A stretch of 64,000 bases of DNA. Origin: Blastocatellia bacterium AA13 (GTDB lineage Bacteria > Acidobacteriota > Blastocatellia > UBA7656). Numbering within the stretch: position 1 is the stretch's first letter; each line of letters begins with the position of its first letter. The notes beneath the pieces are model-generated. The model was not told the DNA's origin. It saw nothing but the letters and a program-made list of their open reading frames with translations, and searched no databases. The translations under genes and the position numbers were made by a program. Positions 46,640-56,094 of this stretch are shown here, piece by piece. The stretch lies in assembly GCA_003222245.1 (NCBI GenBank), contig QHVH01000021.1:101399-165398 (forward strand), read 5' to 3'.

Positions 46640-48442
46640 TTACGCCTTTATCTTGCCCTCGCTTCCCTTGCCGACCCTTGGGCCTTTGTTGTCTCTTACT
46701 GGAGCATGATCAAGGTTAGCCACCCGCTGGCCGGTTTCATAAGTGAGCTGCGCGACTTTGGTCATCTTTTCAAAATTGATCTTTTCTACGCTGTCGGTGT
46801 TGAAGTGATAATCGGGGTGAAGTCCCGTCGTGAAGAATACTATCGGTATTCCCTTCGCCGCGTAGCTGTAATGATCGCTGCGATAGTAAACCTGCTCGAG
46901 GTCGGCGGGATCGTTCATCTCGAAGTCCAGTTTTAACGGGTTTGAAAGCGCGGTGTTCGCATCGATAGTGAGGTTATGCAGCTCCGTGCTTATGCGATCC
47001 GAACCGACCAGATACAGCGTGTTGGCTTCCTCGGTCTTATCGTCGCGGTTTCGCCCGACCATATCCATATTGATCTGCGCGACTATTTTCTCTATCGGAA
47101 TCGTCGGATAGTCCGCGTAGTAGCGCGAGCCCAGAAGGCCTTTTTCTTCCCCAGCGTGCCATACGAAGAGCAGCGAGCGCTTTGGTTTCGTGCCGGTGGC
47201 AAAGGCTTTGGCTACGGACAACAGCGTTACTGTTCCCGATCCGTCATCGTCAGCGCCGTTCCAGATTCGATCTTCGATGGCGTTCGGCTTCACTCCGCCG
47301 CGCGCGCCGATTCTACGCGGCCCGTTCGGCCCCTGCGCGACTTCGCCTTCCGCGTAGCCCACGTGATCATAGTGCGCGCCGAACGCGACATAGGTGTCCT
47401 TAAGCCTCGGGTCACTGCCTTCGACAACACCGATGACATTCCGGGTGTATTGAGTGTTGATTACCTGATAATCCGCATCGAGATTGAAAGTTATGCGGAT
47501 ATTTTTGAGGGTGAACTTCGGCAACACATCCTGCTCGGCTGCTTTGGCTTTGAGCTCGGCGTATTTGATATCGGAGCCGCTGAAGAGGAATTCAAGGAAG
47601 TCGTCCTGAGCCGAAACGGTCGGTGGAATCGGCGAGTCCAACCTCTGTACGGTTGTGAAGTCGGGCCGTTCCTGCGCGCCGGCCTGACCGCCGCCCTGAT
47701 TACCGGGGCGTTGATTCCCACCCTGATTCTCGCTCGCCGGTTGATTTGCTTGCGGTTGATTTGGTTGTTGCTGATTTGGTTGTTGCTGATTTGCTTGCTG
47801 CTGATTACCGCCTCGGCCTCCCTGACCGACGCCCCCTTCTGGACCGATCCCGGCGACCGCCCCAAGCTGATCCGTAGCAAAGCGATTGCGGCCCCGAAGC
47901 GCGCGTCCGTAGGTTCGAACATCCAATCCCTTCGGCCCTCGCGCACCCAGCCAGATCACGACCTTGCCTTTTACATCCTTGCCTTCGTAATCGTTGTGCT
48001 TGGCCAGCGGAGCGTCCAGGCCGTAGCCCATGAACTCGATCTGATCGGACGTGAAGGTACGCTTTCCTCCAACGTTCCTGGGAAAAGAAATGCCCGCTCC
48101 GTCATTGAAGGTGCGAGTCTGACCGTTAGCCTCCACGGTAACCGAGGAACGATTTACAGCCTTGATGCCGAGCACCTTCACGCGCTGAAAGTATAATCCG
48201 TGATCGCCAGCCGGTTTGACACCCCAGGACTTCAGATGCTCCGCGATATAAGCGGCGGCCAGTCCGAGGCCTTCCGTGTAAGTGTTTCGTCCTTCAAGAT
48301 CGTCGGACGCCAGGTAAGAGAGCCATTCTTTCAGGTCTTCAGTTTTGATCAGATCCCTTCCGTTGATGGCCTTGGGGAAGACCGTGCACGACAGAAGGGC
48401 GATCAACGCGGCTACGGTGGTGACTCGGCGAATGTTTGACAT
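46640..48442 (-). CDS. Secreted M28-family metallopeptidase with Gln/Asn-rich insert
   Basis: The protein has 600 residues with a signal peptide over the first 25. The M28 zinc site is complete: AFGAHYDHVGY, WNGADDDGSGTVTLL, WHAGEEKGLLGSRYY, NMDMVGRNR, and the last His in TGLHPDYHFNTDSV. Two co-catalytic zincs are expected, giving aminopeptidase or carboxypeptidase activity in the periplasm or outside. A PA-like region precedes the catalytic part. Between them, at about 200-262, is a Gln/Asn/Pro/Gly insert (GNQQQANQQQPNQQQ) made by a 15-nt tandem repeat. It is divergent from the macroglobulin gene. Confidence 0.94.
   Translation of the reverse strand: MSNIRRVTTVAALIALLSCTVFPKAINGRDLIKTEDLKEWLSYLASDDLEGRNTYTEGLGLAAAYIAEHLKSWGVKPAGDHGLYFQRVKVLGIKAVNRSSVTVEANGQTRTFNDGAGISFPRNVGGKRTFTSDQIEFMGYGLDAPLAKHNDYEGKDVKGKVVIWLGARGPKGLDVRTYGRALRGRNRFATDQLGAVAGIGPEGGVGQGGRGGNQQQANQQQPNQQQPNQPQANQPASENQGGNQRPGNQGGGQAGAQERPDFTTVQRLDSPIPPTVSAQDDFLEFLFSGSDIKYAELKAKAAEQDVLPKFTLKNIRITFNLDADYQVINTQYTRNVIGVVEGSDPRLKDTYVAFGAHYDHVGYAEGEVAQGPNGPRRIGARGGVKPNAIEDRIWNGADDDGSGTVTLLSVAKAFATGTKPKRSLLFVWHAGEEKGLLGSRYYADYPTIPIEKIVAQINMDMVGRNRDDKTEEANTLYLVGSDRISTELHNLTIDANTALSNPLKLDFEMNDPADLEQVYYRSDHYSYAAKGIPIVFFTTGLHPDYHFNTDSVEKINFEKMTKVAQLTYETGQRVANLDHAPVRDNKGPRVGKGSEGKIKA
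47746..47805 (-). repeat. 15-nt tandem repeat encoding Asn-Gln-Gln-Gln-Pro units
   Basis: Four 15-nt units lie head to tail inside the M28 peptidase gene. The two central copies (47761-47775 and 47776-47790) are identical (TTGGTTGTTGCTGAT on the plus strand), and the flanking copies differ by a few bases. Each adds five residues of the NQQQP type, so length changes keep the frame. Confidence 0.85.
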
Positions 48443-48631
48443 TTCTTCTCCTTTCGAAACACTTCAACCAGGCTTGCGCGAATTGGACACGATTGCACTA
48501 ATACGGAGACCCTATATAGCTGGATGCATAAATCATTGCAAGCCCTCCCGCGTTTACTATTCTGAATGTAGTTGATCAACGGACTGGTTAACTGTAGGTT
48601 TAGGAAGCGCCGAGAAGGAGCCTATTGAAAA

Positions 48632-51600
48632 ATGAATACCGGACGAAGGTTTATCTCGCTGTTGGTATGTCTGATCCTCGTTTCCGCCCCCTCGCTATTG
48701 GCCGCACAGAAGGGACCGATCTCGCGCCCGATTCCTCCGCGAACCGACGGAGCTGACGACTTGAAGAAGGGCCTACAATTTCGAATAAGCGAAGGCGTGG
48801 AACAGAGGGCTCGTCCGGCGGAACCTCCCGCGGCGAATGCCGCGCCTCTCGGAGATGCTCAATCGCAGGCGCTGCTCTCCCGGTTACCCTTAATCAAAGC
48901 GGAATCGGACGATGAAAAAGAGTTCGCGTTGCGAGACCGCTCGCTGCCTCCCCCGCGAACCGGCAAGACCATCACCGAATCCTTTCCACAGCCTCCTGCA
49001 AGCAGTCCCGAAACAAATTCTCGCGGCCCTCTCGAGGTACTGCGACATGCTCCCGAGGGCGAAGTTCCGATTGCCCCGCACCTGTCCGTCACATTCTCGC
49101 AGCCCATGGTCGCCGTGACATCGCAGATGGACGCGGCCCAGACCGTGCCCATAAAGCTCTCACCCGAGCCTCCCGGCAAATGGCGATGGATCGGAACCAG
49201 TACCATACTCTTTGAACCTCAAGGCCGCTTTCCAATGGCGACCTCCTACTCGGTTCAAATTCCAGCCGGAACCAGGTCCGCTACCGGAGGCTCGCTTGGA
49301 GGCGCTGTCTCCTGGAAATTCACTACGCCTGCGCCAAAAGTTATCAAGAAGTATCCCGAGGGCGGATCGATTTCGCGCGCGCCCATAATGTTCATGGAGT
49401 TCGACCAGCGCATCGATTCCGACACCGTTCTGAAAAACATCAGGGTCACGGCAGGCGCGACGAATTTCAGGCTTCGGTCAGCAACTCAGGACGAAATTGA
49501 TCGAGATGATTCGGTGAGCCAGCTTGCGAAGAACGCGCAGCCGGGCCGCTGGATTGCCCTTCGCGCCGTCGGAAACGGCGATCCGAAACTCGTGCTTCCC
49601 GCGGGTTCGACAGTTCAAGTAACTCTAGCTTCGGGTACACCCTCCGCCGAAGGCCCGCTTAAAACATCCGCGCCACAGACCTTCACATTCGAGACATTCG
49701 GACCGCTCAGGGTCGTAGAAGCGCGCTGCGGATGGGACAAAACCTGCTCGCCGTTCGATTCCTGGTCGATAACATTCACGAACCCTCTGGATGCGACCGC
49801 TTTCGATAAGTCACAGGTACGGGTAGAGCCTGACATACCGGGCCTTAAGATCGCTCTGTTCGGAAACACGCTATCGATGTCCGGAGTGAAGCGGGGCCGC
49901 ACAACCTATCGTGTGATCCTCGATCAATCTATACGGGATCAATTCGGCCAGACGCTTGGCGCTTCGTCTCCAATAGTGTTCAACGTCGGTTCCGCGCCTC
50001 CGACGCTCGGATCGTCTGGAAAGGTCATGGTTGTCCTCGATCCTTCCGGTCCGGCTCGCTTCTCGGTATTCAGCGTCAATCATCGATCGCTGAGGGTGCG
50101 GCTCTTTGCTGTTGGCCCCGAAGACTGGGGCGCTTTTATGTCGTATTTCGACGGCCGAGACGGAGGGGCAAAAATTCCGCCAGGCCGTGTGATTGTATCG
50201 GACACCATCCCGGTCAAAGGCGAGCCGGACGAAATGGCGGAGACGCGAATCGACCTGACCCCGGCGCTTCACAACGGATTGGGCCAGGTAATAGTTCTCG
50301 TCGAACCAGGAACGATATTGAACAGGCGCGATCGGCAATCGGTAGCGGCGTGGGTCCAGGCGACTCAGATCGGACTTGATGCGTTCTCGGATTCCGGCCA
50401 GTTGGTGGGCTGGGCTACGTCGCTCAAAGACGGCAAACCGGTTGAGGGAGCGCGGCTGGCAATCGAGGCCGTGACGCCGGGACGCGTAAACGAGCAGTCC
50501 TCGAATACGACCGATCGGACGGGATTGGTCCGGCTGCAACTCGGCGGATTTATCGAGGGCGCGGCAAATATTCTGGTTGCGCGTAAAGGTCCAGACCTGG
50601 CCATTCTTCCTGAGAATACCTACTGGTGGAGCCGCGGCAGTAGTTGGTACAAGGGCGAGCCAAAGGATTCGCTTCGCTGGTTTGTGTTCGATGACAGAAA
50701 GATGTATCGCCCTGGTGAGGAGGTTCATATCAAGGGCTGGATTCGACGCATCGGCGCAGGTCCGAGCGGCGACGTAGAAGCGCTCGGCGGCTCCGCCGCG
50801 ACTGTCGATTATGTGCTCAAGGATTCGCGGGGCAATGAAGTATTAAAAGGGAGCTTGCGGATAAATGCGATGGGCGGCTTCGACACTTCATTCAAGCTTC
50901 CGCCTACGATGAATCTCGGCTACGGATCCCTGACTCTCGATGCAAGCGGCAGCGCCGGCTTGCTCGGAAACCAGTACAATCATCAGATTCAAGTTCAGGA
51001 ATTTCGCAGGCCCGAGTTCGAAGTGAATGCGTCCGCAAGCGAAGGCGAACATATGGTGGGCGGCAGCGCGACCGTCACCGTCGCCGCGAATTATTACGCC
51101 GGAGGCGCGCTTCCAAACGCCGAGACAAATTGGACGGTCACGGCGACTCCGACAAACTACACGCCTCCAAATCGAAGCAGCTTCACCTTCGGAACGTGGG
51201 CGCCGTGGTGGTTCGCGCGGCCGGCCGCCGAAGAACGGCTTGTCCGAACGTTGAACGGAAAGACGGACGCCCTGGGGAAGCACACGATTCATCTCGATTT
51301 CGATTCAGTCAATCCGCCTCGGCCTTCGGTGGTTACGGCCCAGGCAAGCGTAAGCGACGTCAACCGGCAGCAATGGTCGGCCTCGGCCAGCCTGTTGGTT
51401 CATCCCGCGTCTCTTTACGTTGGATTAAAGAGCCCGCGTACGTTTGTTCAAAAGGGCGAGCCGCTCATCGTGCAGTCAATCGCTACCGATATAGATGGGA
51501 ACGCAGTCCGAGGGCGGGCGATCAAATTGAAGCTGGTACTGCTCGATTGGGTCTTCGAAAAAGGCGAGTGGCGTCAGAAGGAGACCAATCCGCAGGAGTG

Positions 51601-54600
51601 CAGCAAGACCTCGGGAACGGATGCCGTTGAATGCAGATTCGAACCGAAGGAGGGCGGCACGTACAGGGTTACAGCAACCGTATTGGATGACCGCGAGAGA
51701 GCGAATGAGAGCACGCTGACGCTCTGGGTGGCGGGCGGCAAAGTTCCTCCAAAGCGTGATGTCGAACAGGAAGAAGTCAACCTGATTCCGGACAGAAAAG
51801 ACTACGAACCGGGAAGCACCGCGGAGATTCTGGTTCAGGCTCCGTTTTATCCGGCGGAAGGCCTGATGACGCTGCGGCGCTCGGGTCTGGTCACCACCGA
51901 GCATTTTCGGATGGAGGGCTCGTCATACACGCTGAGAATACCGATTTCGGAGCGGTATCTTCCGAACGTACATGTTCAGGTCGATCTTGTTGGCGCGGCC
52001 GCGAGAACGAATGACTCTGGTCAAACCGACGATCGATTGCCGAAACGCCCCGCGTTTGCGACGGGCAATCTGAATCTGGACGTTCCTCCGTTGAGCCGAA
52101 AGCTCTCGGTCAAGGCAACGCCTCGCGATGCGAAGCTTGAACCCGGCGGTGAGACTACGGTTGACGTAGAGGTACGCGATGCGGAAGGAAGGCCGGTCTC
52201 AGGGAGTGAGCTTGCCATCGTGGTTGTTGATGAAGCGGTGCTCAGCCTGACGGGTTACAAGGTCGGCGATCCGCTCTCGACATTCTATTCACAGCGAGGG
52301 GCCGATGTAACTGACTTTCATCTACGGCACGACATAGTTCTGCCGCGTCCCGAAGATATAAACGGAACACTGGGCGGTGCGCCCGGCGGAGTTGCGAGTG
52401 GAGCGGCCGGAGGCGCCCTCAAGTCCGGCGACATGCTGAGACGGATGGCTCCCGCGGAAGTGCCGATGCTTGCAAGGATGGCGAATGAGCCGCCGCCGCG
52501 GTCCGATGCAATTCAGCTCCGCGAAAACTTCAACGCGCTCGCCGTGTTCGCGGCGGCTGTGCCAACCGACGGGCAGGGTCGCGCGCAGGTCAAAGTTAAA
52601 TTGCCCGACAACCTGACGCGATATCGAGTCATGGCAGTGGCCGTCGCAGGCGGCAAGCAGTTCGGCGAAAATGAGTCGGCAATCACGGCGCGCCTGCCGT
52701 TGATGGCGAGACCCTCGGCCCCGCGATTTCTAAATTTCGGAGATAAGTTTGAACTGCCGGTCGTCATTCAGAATCAGACAGATTCTCCAATGGATGTCGA
52801 CGTTGCCGTTCGCGCATCGAATGCCGAGTTGACCGAAGGTGCTGGAAGGCGCGTGACCGTCCCAGCGAATGACCGTGTAGAAGTGCGATTCCCAACCGCG
52901 GCCTCGCGAGCGGGAACGGCCAGGTTTCAGATCGCTGCCGCTTCAGGAAAGTGGTCGGATGCCGCCGAAATTCAATTGCCTGTATGGACCCCTGCGACTA
53001 CGGAAGCCTTTGCGACCTACGGCGAAATAGACGACGGAGCAATCATTCAGCCGATCAAGGCTCCTTCGGATTCGGTTAAGCAGTTTGGCGGCCTTGAAGT
53101 CTCAACCTCATCGACCGAATTGCAGGCGCTCACCGATGCCGTGCTCTATCTGGTCTCTTATCCGTTCGAATGTTCGGAGCAAATATCGTCGCGAGTCCTT
53201 GCTATTGCAGCTCTGCGGGATGTGCTTACTGCATTTCATGCGAAAGGGCTTCCCGAACCCGAAGCGCTAATAGCCGCGGTGAAGCGCGACATCAAGCGCC
53301 TCGAAACGCTTCAAAATAACGATGGCGGATTCGCATTCTGGAGGAAAGGCGACGAGTCGTGGCCGTATTTGAGCATTCACGTTGCTCACGCCCTGGTTCG
53401 GGCGAAAGAGAAACAATTCGATGTGCCGGGCAAAATTCTCGACAGCTCGAAACATTATCTTCGCGAGATTGAGAGCCACATTCCAAATTACTACGGCCCG
53501 GAAGCGCGCCGGGCGTTGATCGCTTATGCGCTTTACGTTCGCAATCGAATGGGCGACAGGGACACGGCTCGCGCTCGCAGGCTCATCGGTGAAGCGGGTC
53601 TCGACAATCTCTCGCTCGAATCGACAGGCTGGCTGCTGTCGGTATTGTCGGGCGATCAGAGATCGACAACGGAGGTCGTCGCGATACGCAAGCATCTGGC
53701 GAACCGAGCGGAAGAAACCGCGGGCACTGCTCACTTCACCAGCTCTTACAAAGACGGCGACTATCTCCTGTTGAGTTCGAGCCGCCGCGCGGATGGAGTC
53801 ATATTGGAGGCGCTGATCGGAGATCAGCCCGAGAGCGATCTCATTCCCAAAATAGTGCGGGGACTTCTTGCCCATCGCAGTCGCCTCTGTTCGTGCTGGC
53901 AGAACACCCAGGAGAATGCCTTTATATTGCTGGCCCTCGATCGATATTTTGCCAAATACGAAAAGGCGACTCCGAACTTCGTCGCTCGGGCGTGGCTGGG
54001 CCAAAGCTACGCAGGAGAACAACAGTTCAAGGGACGCACCACCGATCGCCATGAAATCAACGTTCCTATGCGGTATCTGGCGGATGGTCCGGCGCAACAA
54101 AATCTCGTGCTGAGTAAAGACGGACCCGGAAGGCTCTACTATCGAGTCGGGCTGCGCTACGCACCCGCAAGTCTGAAACTCGCCGCCGCGGAATACGGCT
54201 TCACTGTGCAGCGCTCATACGAAGCCGTAGATAAGGCCGATGACGTTCGACGCGACTCGGACGGTGCATGGCACATAAAGGCGGGGGCCAGCGTACGCGT
54301 TCGGCTGACGATGGTGGCTCCTACACGTCGCTATCATGTGGCGCTGGTCGATCCTATTCCTGCCGGGCTTGAGGCGCTTAATCCGGCGCTCGCGGTGACC
54401 GGACCTATACCGCAGGATCCGAAGGAAGAAACGGTCCGAGGTAACTGGTGGTGGTGGTCACGACCCTGGTTCGAGCATCAGAACATGCGCGACGAGAGAG
54501 TCGAGGCCTTCGCCTCGCTGCTCTGGGAAGGCGTCTACAACTACTCATATGTGGCGCGCGCAACTACTCCAGGAACCTTTGTCGTGCCGCCGGCCAAAGC

Positions 54601-54664
54601 TGAAGAGATGTACCAACCGGAGAACTTCGGCCGCAGCTCGACCGACCGCGTGATTGTAGAGTGA
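48632..54664 (+). CDS. Alpha-2-macroglobulin family protein with thioester
   Basis: The protein has 2010 residues. The start gives a classical signal peptide (LLVCLILVSAPSLLAAQ) without a lipobox, so it should be soluble in the periplasm or secreted. The MG-type beta-sandwich series runs through most of the length (MYRPGEEVHIKGWIR near 690). A Gly-rich, Met-rich bait-like stretch lies at about 1250-1300. The thioester motif CSEQ is at Cys1514-Gln1517, followed by the alpha-helical domain (LETLQNNDGGFAFWRKGD). Bacterial macroglobulins trap proteases that breach the envelope. The usual partner, pbpC, is absent; the divergent neighbour is an M28 peptidase. Confidence 0.93.
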   Translation: MNTGRRFISLLVCLILVSAPSLLAAQKGPISRPIPPRTDGADDLKKGLQFRISEGVEQRARPAEPPAANAAPLGDAQSQALLSRLPLIKAESDDEKEFALRDRSLPPPRTGKTITESFPQPPASSPETNSRGPLEVLRHAPEGEVPIAPHLSVTFSQPMVAVTSQMDAAQTVPIKLSPEPPGKWRWIGTSTILFEPQGRFPMATSYSVQIPAGTRSATGGSLGGAVSWKFTTPAPKVIKKYPEGGSISRAPIMFMEFDQRIDSDTVLKNIRVTAGATNFRLRSATQDEIDRDDSVSQLAKNAQPGRWIALRAVGNGDPKLVLPAGSTVQVTLASGTPSAEGPLKTSAPQTFTFETFGPLRVVEARCGWDKTCSPFDSWSITFTNPLDATAFDKSQVRVEPDIPGLKIALFGNTLSMSGVKRGRTTYRVILDQSIRDQFGQTLGASSPIVFNVGSAPPTLGSSGKVMVVLDPSGPARFSVFSVNHRSLRVRLFAVGPEDWGAFMSYFDGRDGGAKIPPGRVIVSDTIPVKGEPDEMAETRIDLTPALHNGLGQVIVLVEPGTILNRRDRQSVAAWVQATQIGLDAFSDSGQLVGWATSLKDGKPVEGARLAIEAVTPGRVNEQSSNTTDRTGLVRLQLGGFIEGAANILVARKGPDLAILPENTYWWSRGSSWYKGEPKDSLRWFVFDDRKMYRPGEEVHIKGWIRRIGAGPSGDVEALGGSAATVDYVLKDSRGNEVLKGSLRINAMGGFDTSFKLPPTMNLGYGSLTLDASGSAGLLGNQYNHQIQVQEFRRPEFEVNASASEGEHMVGGSATVTVAANYYAGGALPNAETNWTVTATPTNYTPPNRSSFTFGTWAPWWFARPAAEERLVRTLNGKTDALGKHTIHLDFDSVNPPRPSVVTAQASVSDVNRQQWSASASLLVHPASLYVGLKSPRTFVQKGEPLIVQSIATDIDGNAVRGRAIKLKLVLLDWVFEKGEWRQKETNPQECSKTSGTDAVECRFEPKEGGTYRVTATVLDDRERANESTLTLWVAGGKVPPKRDVEQEEVNLIPDRKDYEPGSTAEILVQAPFYPAEGLMTLRRSGLVTTEHFRMEGSSYTLRIPISERYLPNVHVQVDLVGAAARTNDSGQTDDRLPKRPAFATGNLNLDVPPLSRKLSVKATPRDAKLEPGGETTVDVEVRDAEGRPVSGSELAIVVVDEAVLSLTGYKVGDPLSTFYSQRGADVTDFHLRHDIVLPRPEDINGTLGGAPGGVASGAAGGALKSGDMLRRMAPAEVPMLARMANEPPPRSDAIQLRENFNALAVFAAAVPTDGQGRAQVKVKLPDNLTRYRVMAVAVAGGKQFGENESAITARLPLMARPSAPRFLNFGDKFELPVVIQNQTDSPMDVDVAVRASNAELTEGAGRRVTVPANDRVEVRFPTAASRAGTARFQIAAASGKWSDAAEIQLPVWTPATTEAFATYGEIDDGAIIQPIKAPSDSVKQFGGLEVSTSSTELQALTDAVLYLVSYPFECSEQISSRVLAIAALRDVLTAFHAKGLPEPEALIAAVKRDIKRLETLQNNDGGFAFWRKGDESWPYLSIHVAHALVRAKEKQFDVPGKILDSSKHYLREIESHIPNYYGPEARRALIAYALYVRNRMGDRDTARARRLIGEAGLDNLSLESTGWLLSVLSGDQRSTTEVVAIRKHLANRAEETAGTAHFTSSYKDGDYLLLSSSRRADGVILEALIGDQPESDLIPKIVRGLLAHRSRLCSCWQNTQENAFILLALDRYFAKYEKATPNFVARAWLGQSYAGEQQFKGRTTDRHEINVPMRYLADGPAQQNLVLSKDGPGRLYYRVGLRYAPASLKLAAAEYGFTVQRSYEAVDKADDVRRDSDGAWHIKAGASVRVRLTMVAPTRRYHVALVDPIPAGLEALNPALAVTGPIPQDPKEETVRGNWWWWSRPWFEHQNMRDERVEAFASLLWEGVYNYSYVARATTPGTFVVPPAKAEEMYQPENFGRSSTDRVIVE

Positions 54665-54730
54665 GAGGGACTGGTTATAGCGGCTTCGTTATGACTTCCG
54701 ATGACGGGCTCCGGGTTCAGCGATAAGAGG

Positions 54731-56083
54731 TTAGGACCGAGCGGCGATTCCGAGCGCCTTCATTCGGCGATATAGGTGCGAGCGGTCGATGCCCATTGCT
54801 TCGGCTGTATGGGTCATGTTGCCGTCGCATTCCGCTAGCTTGTTTACGATATACTGGCGTTCGAACGCCTCTCGCCCTTCGCGATATGAAGTGAAGTTAT
54901 AGCTCGGCGCGAGCGATATCCCGTCGGTTGTTCCAAGCTGCGGCAGATCATCGGCGGTGACTTGCTCGCGAGAATTCATTATGACTACCCGCTCTATCGT
55001 ATTGCGCAATTCGCGCACGTTGCCCGGCCAGTTGTACAACGCCAGCCTTTCAAGAGCATCTTCGGTGAACGTCTTTGGCGGACGCGAATAGCCCGCCGAG
55101 TATTTCTGATTGAAGTGCTCCGAGAGCTGCGGAATGTCTTCGCCCCGTTCGCGCAAGGGCGGAATCTCGAACGGAATCACGTTGAGCCGATAGAAGAGAT
55201 CGGGACGAAAGGCGCCGCGCTCCATCTCTTCATCGAGGCGCTTGTTGGTGGCCGCGATTATTCGCACATCCACTGTAGTCGACGAGTTCGAGCCGACGGG
55301 CTCAAATCGCTGTTCTTCGAGGACCCGAAGCACCTTCGCTTGAACCTTGAGGCTCATATCGCCTACTTCGTCCAAAAGAAGCGTGCCGCCGTCCGCCATC
55401 TCGAATTTTCCCTGTTTAGCCTGGGTGGCGCCGGTGAATGCACCCTTTGTATGACCGAATAGCTCGGACTCGATTAGCTCTTCGGGAATAGCGGCGCAAT
55501 TGAGCTCGATGAGCGGCATCGACGCACGCGATGACGCTCGATGGAGGGCGCGCGCGGCCAACTCTTTTCCGGTGCCCGACTCCCCGTAGATCAGGATTCT
55601 GCCGCCGGTCGGCGCCGCGATCGCGATTTGCTGGCGAAGCGCCCGCATCGGGATGCTGTCGCCGATCATTATGTAGTCGTCGACTTGCTGGCGCAGCCGC
55701 AGGTTGTCAGCTTCGAGCTGCCGTTGTCTGAGGGCGTTTCGGAGAGCGAGGACCGTGCGCTCGATCTGCAGAGGCTTCTCTATGAAATCGAGCGCTCCGA
55801 GCTGAGTGGCGCGCACAGCCGTTGCTATGCTGCCGTGCCCGCTGATCATTATTACGGCTGTTTCAGGATATGAAGCGCGGAGTTTTTCAAGCGTTTGAAT
55901 TCCGTCGATTCCGGGGAGCCAGACGTCGAGGAGAATGCAACTGAAGACTCGGCGTTCGAACGCCGCAAGACATTCCTCTCCGGAGGAAACCGTCTCGACG
56001 GAGAAGCCTTCGTCTTCAAGGACGCCCTTGAGCGAGCGCCTGATCCCTTCTTCGTCGTCAACTACGAGGACCGAATTTGACAT
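54731..56083 (-). CDS. Sigma-54-dependent response regulator (NtrC family)
   Basis: The protein has 450 residues. The receiver domain has phospho-acceptor Asp53 in ILLDVWLPG and the acidic pair Asp9/Asp10. The AAA+ domain has GESGTGKELAARAL, the sigma-54-contact loop GAFTGATQ, Walker B in GTLLLDEVGDM and an R-finger region in FRPDLFYRLNVIPFEIPPLR. The C-terminus is a Fis-type helix-turn-helix (GNMTHTAEAMGIDRSHLYRR). It should activate sigma-54 promoters when phosphorylated. No histidine kinase is adjacent. It lies 11 bp downstream of the DUF6599-like gene in the same direction. Confidence 0.95.
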   Translation of the reverse strand: MSNSVLVVDDEEGIRRSLKGVLEDEGFSVETVSSGEECLAAFERRVFSCILLDVWLPGIDGIQTLEKLRASYPETAVIMISGHGSIATAVRATQLGALDFIEKPLQIERTVLALRNALRQRQLEADNLRLRQQVDDYIMIGDSIPMRALRQQIAIAAPTGGRILIYGESGTGKELAARALHRASSRASMPLIELNCAAIPEELIESELFGHTKGAFTGATQAKQGKFEMADGGTLLLDEVGDMSLKVQAKVLRVLEEQRFEPVGSNSSTTVDVRIIAATNKRLDEEMERGAFRPDLFYRLNVIPFEIPPLRERGEDIPQLSEHFNQKYSAGYSRPPKTFTEDALERLALYNWPGNVRELRNTIERVVIMNSREQVTADDLPQLGTTDGISLAPSYNFTSYREGREAFERQYIVNKLAECDGNMTHTAEAMGIDRSHLYRRMKALGIAARS

Positions 56084-56094
56084 TTTGCGTTAGC

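Noticed and set aside
46976..48196. 406-codon plus-strand frame opposite the M28 peptidase
   Set aside because: Its apparent hydrophobic block is just the reverse reading of the Gln/Asn repeat; the M28 zinc motifs on the other strand are decisive.
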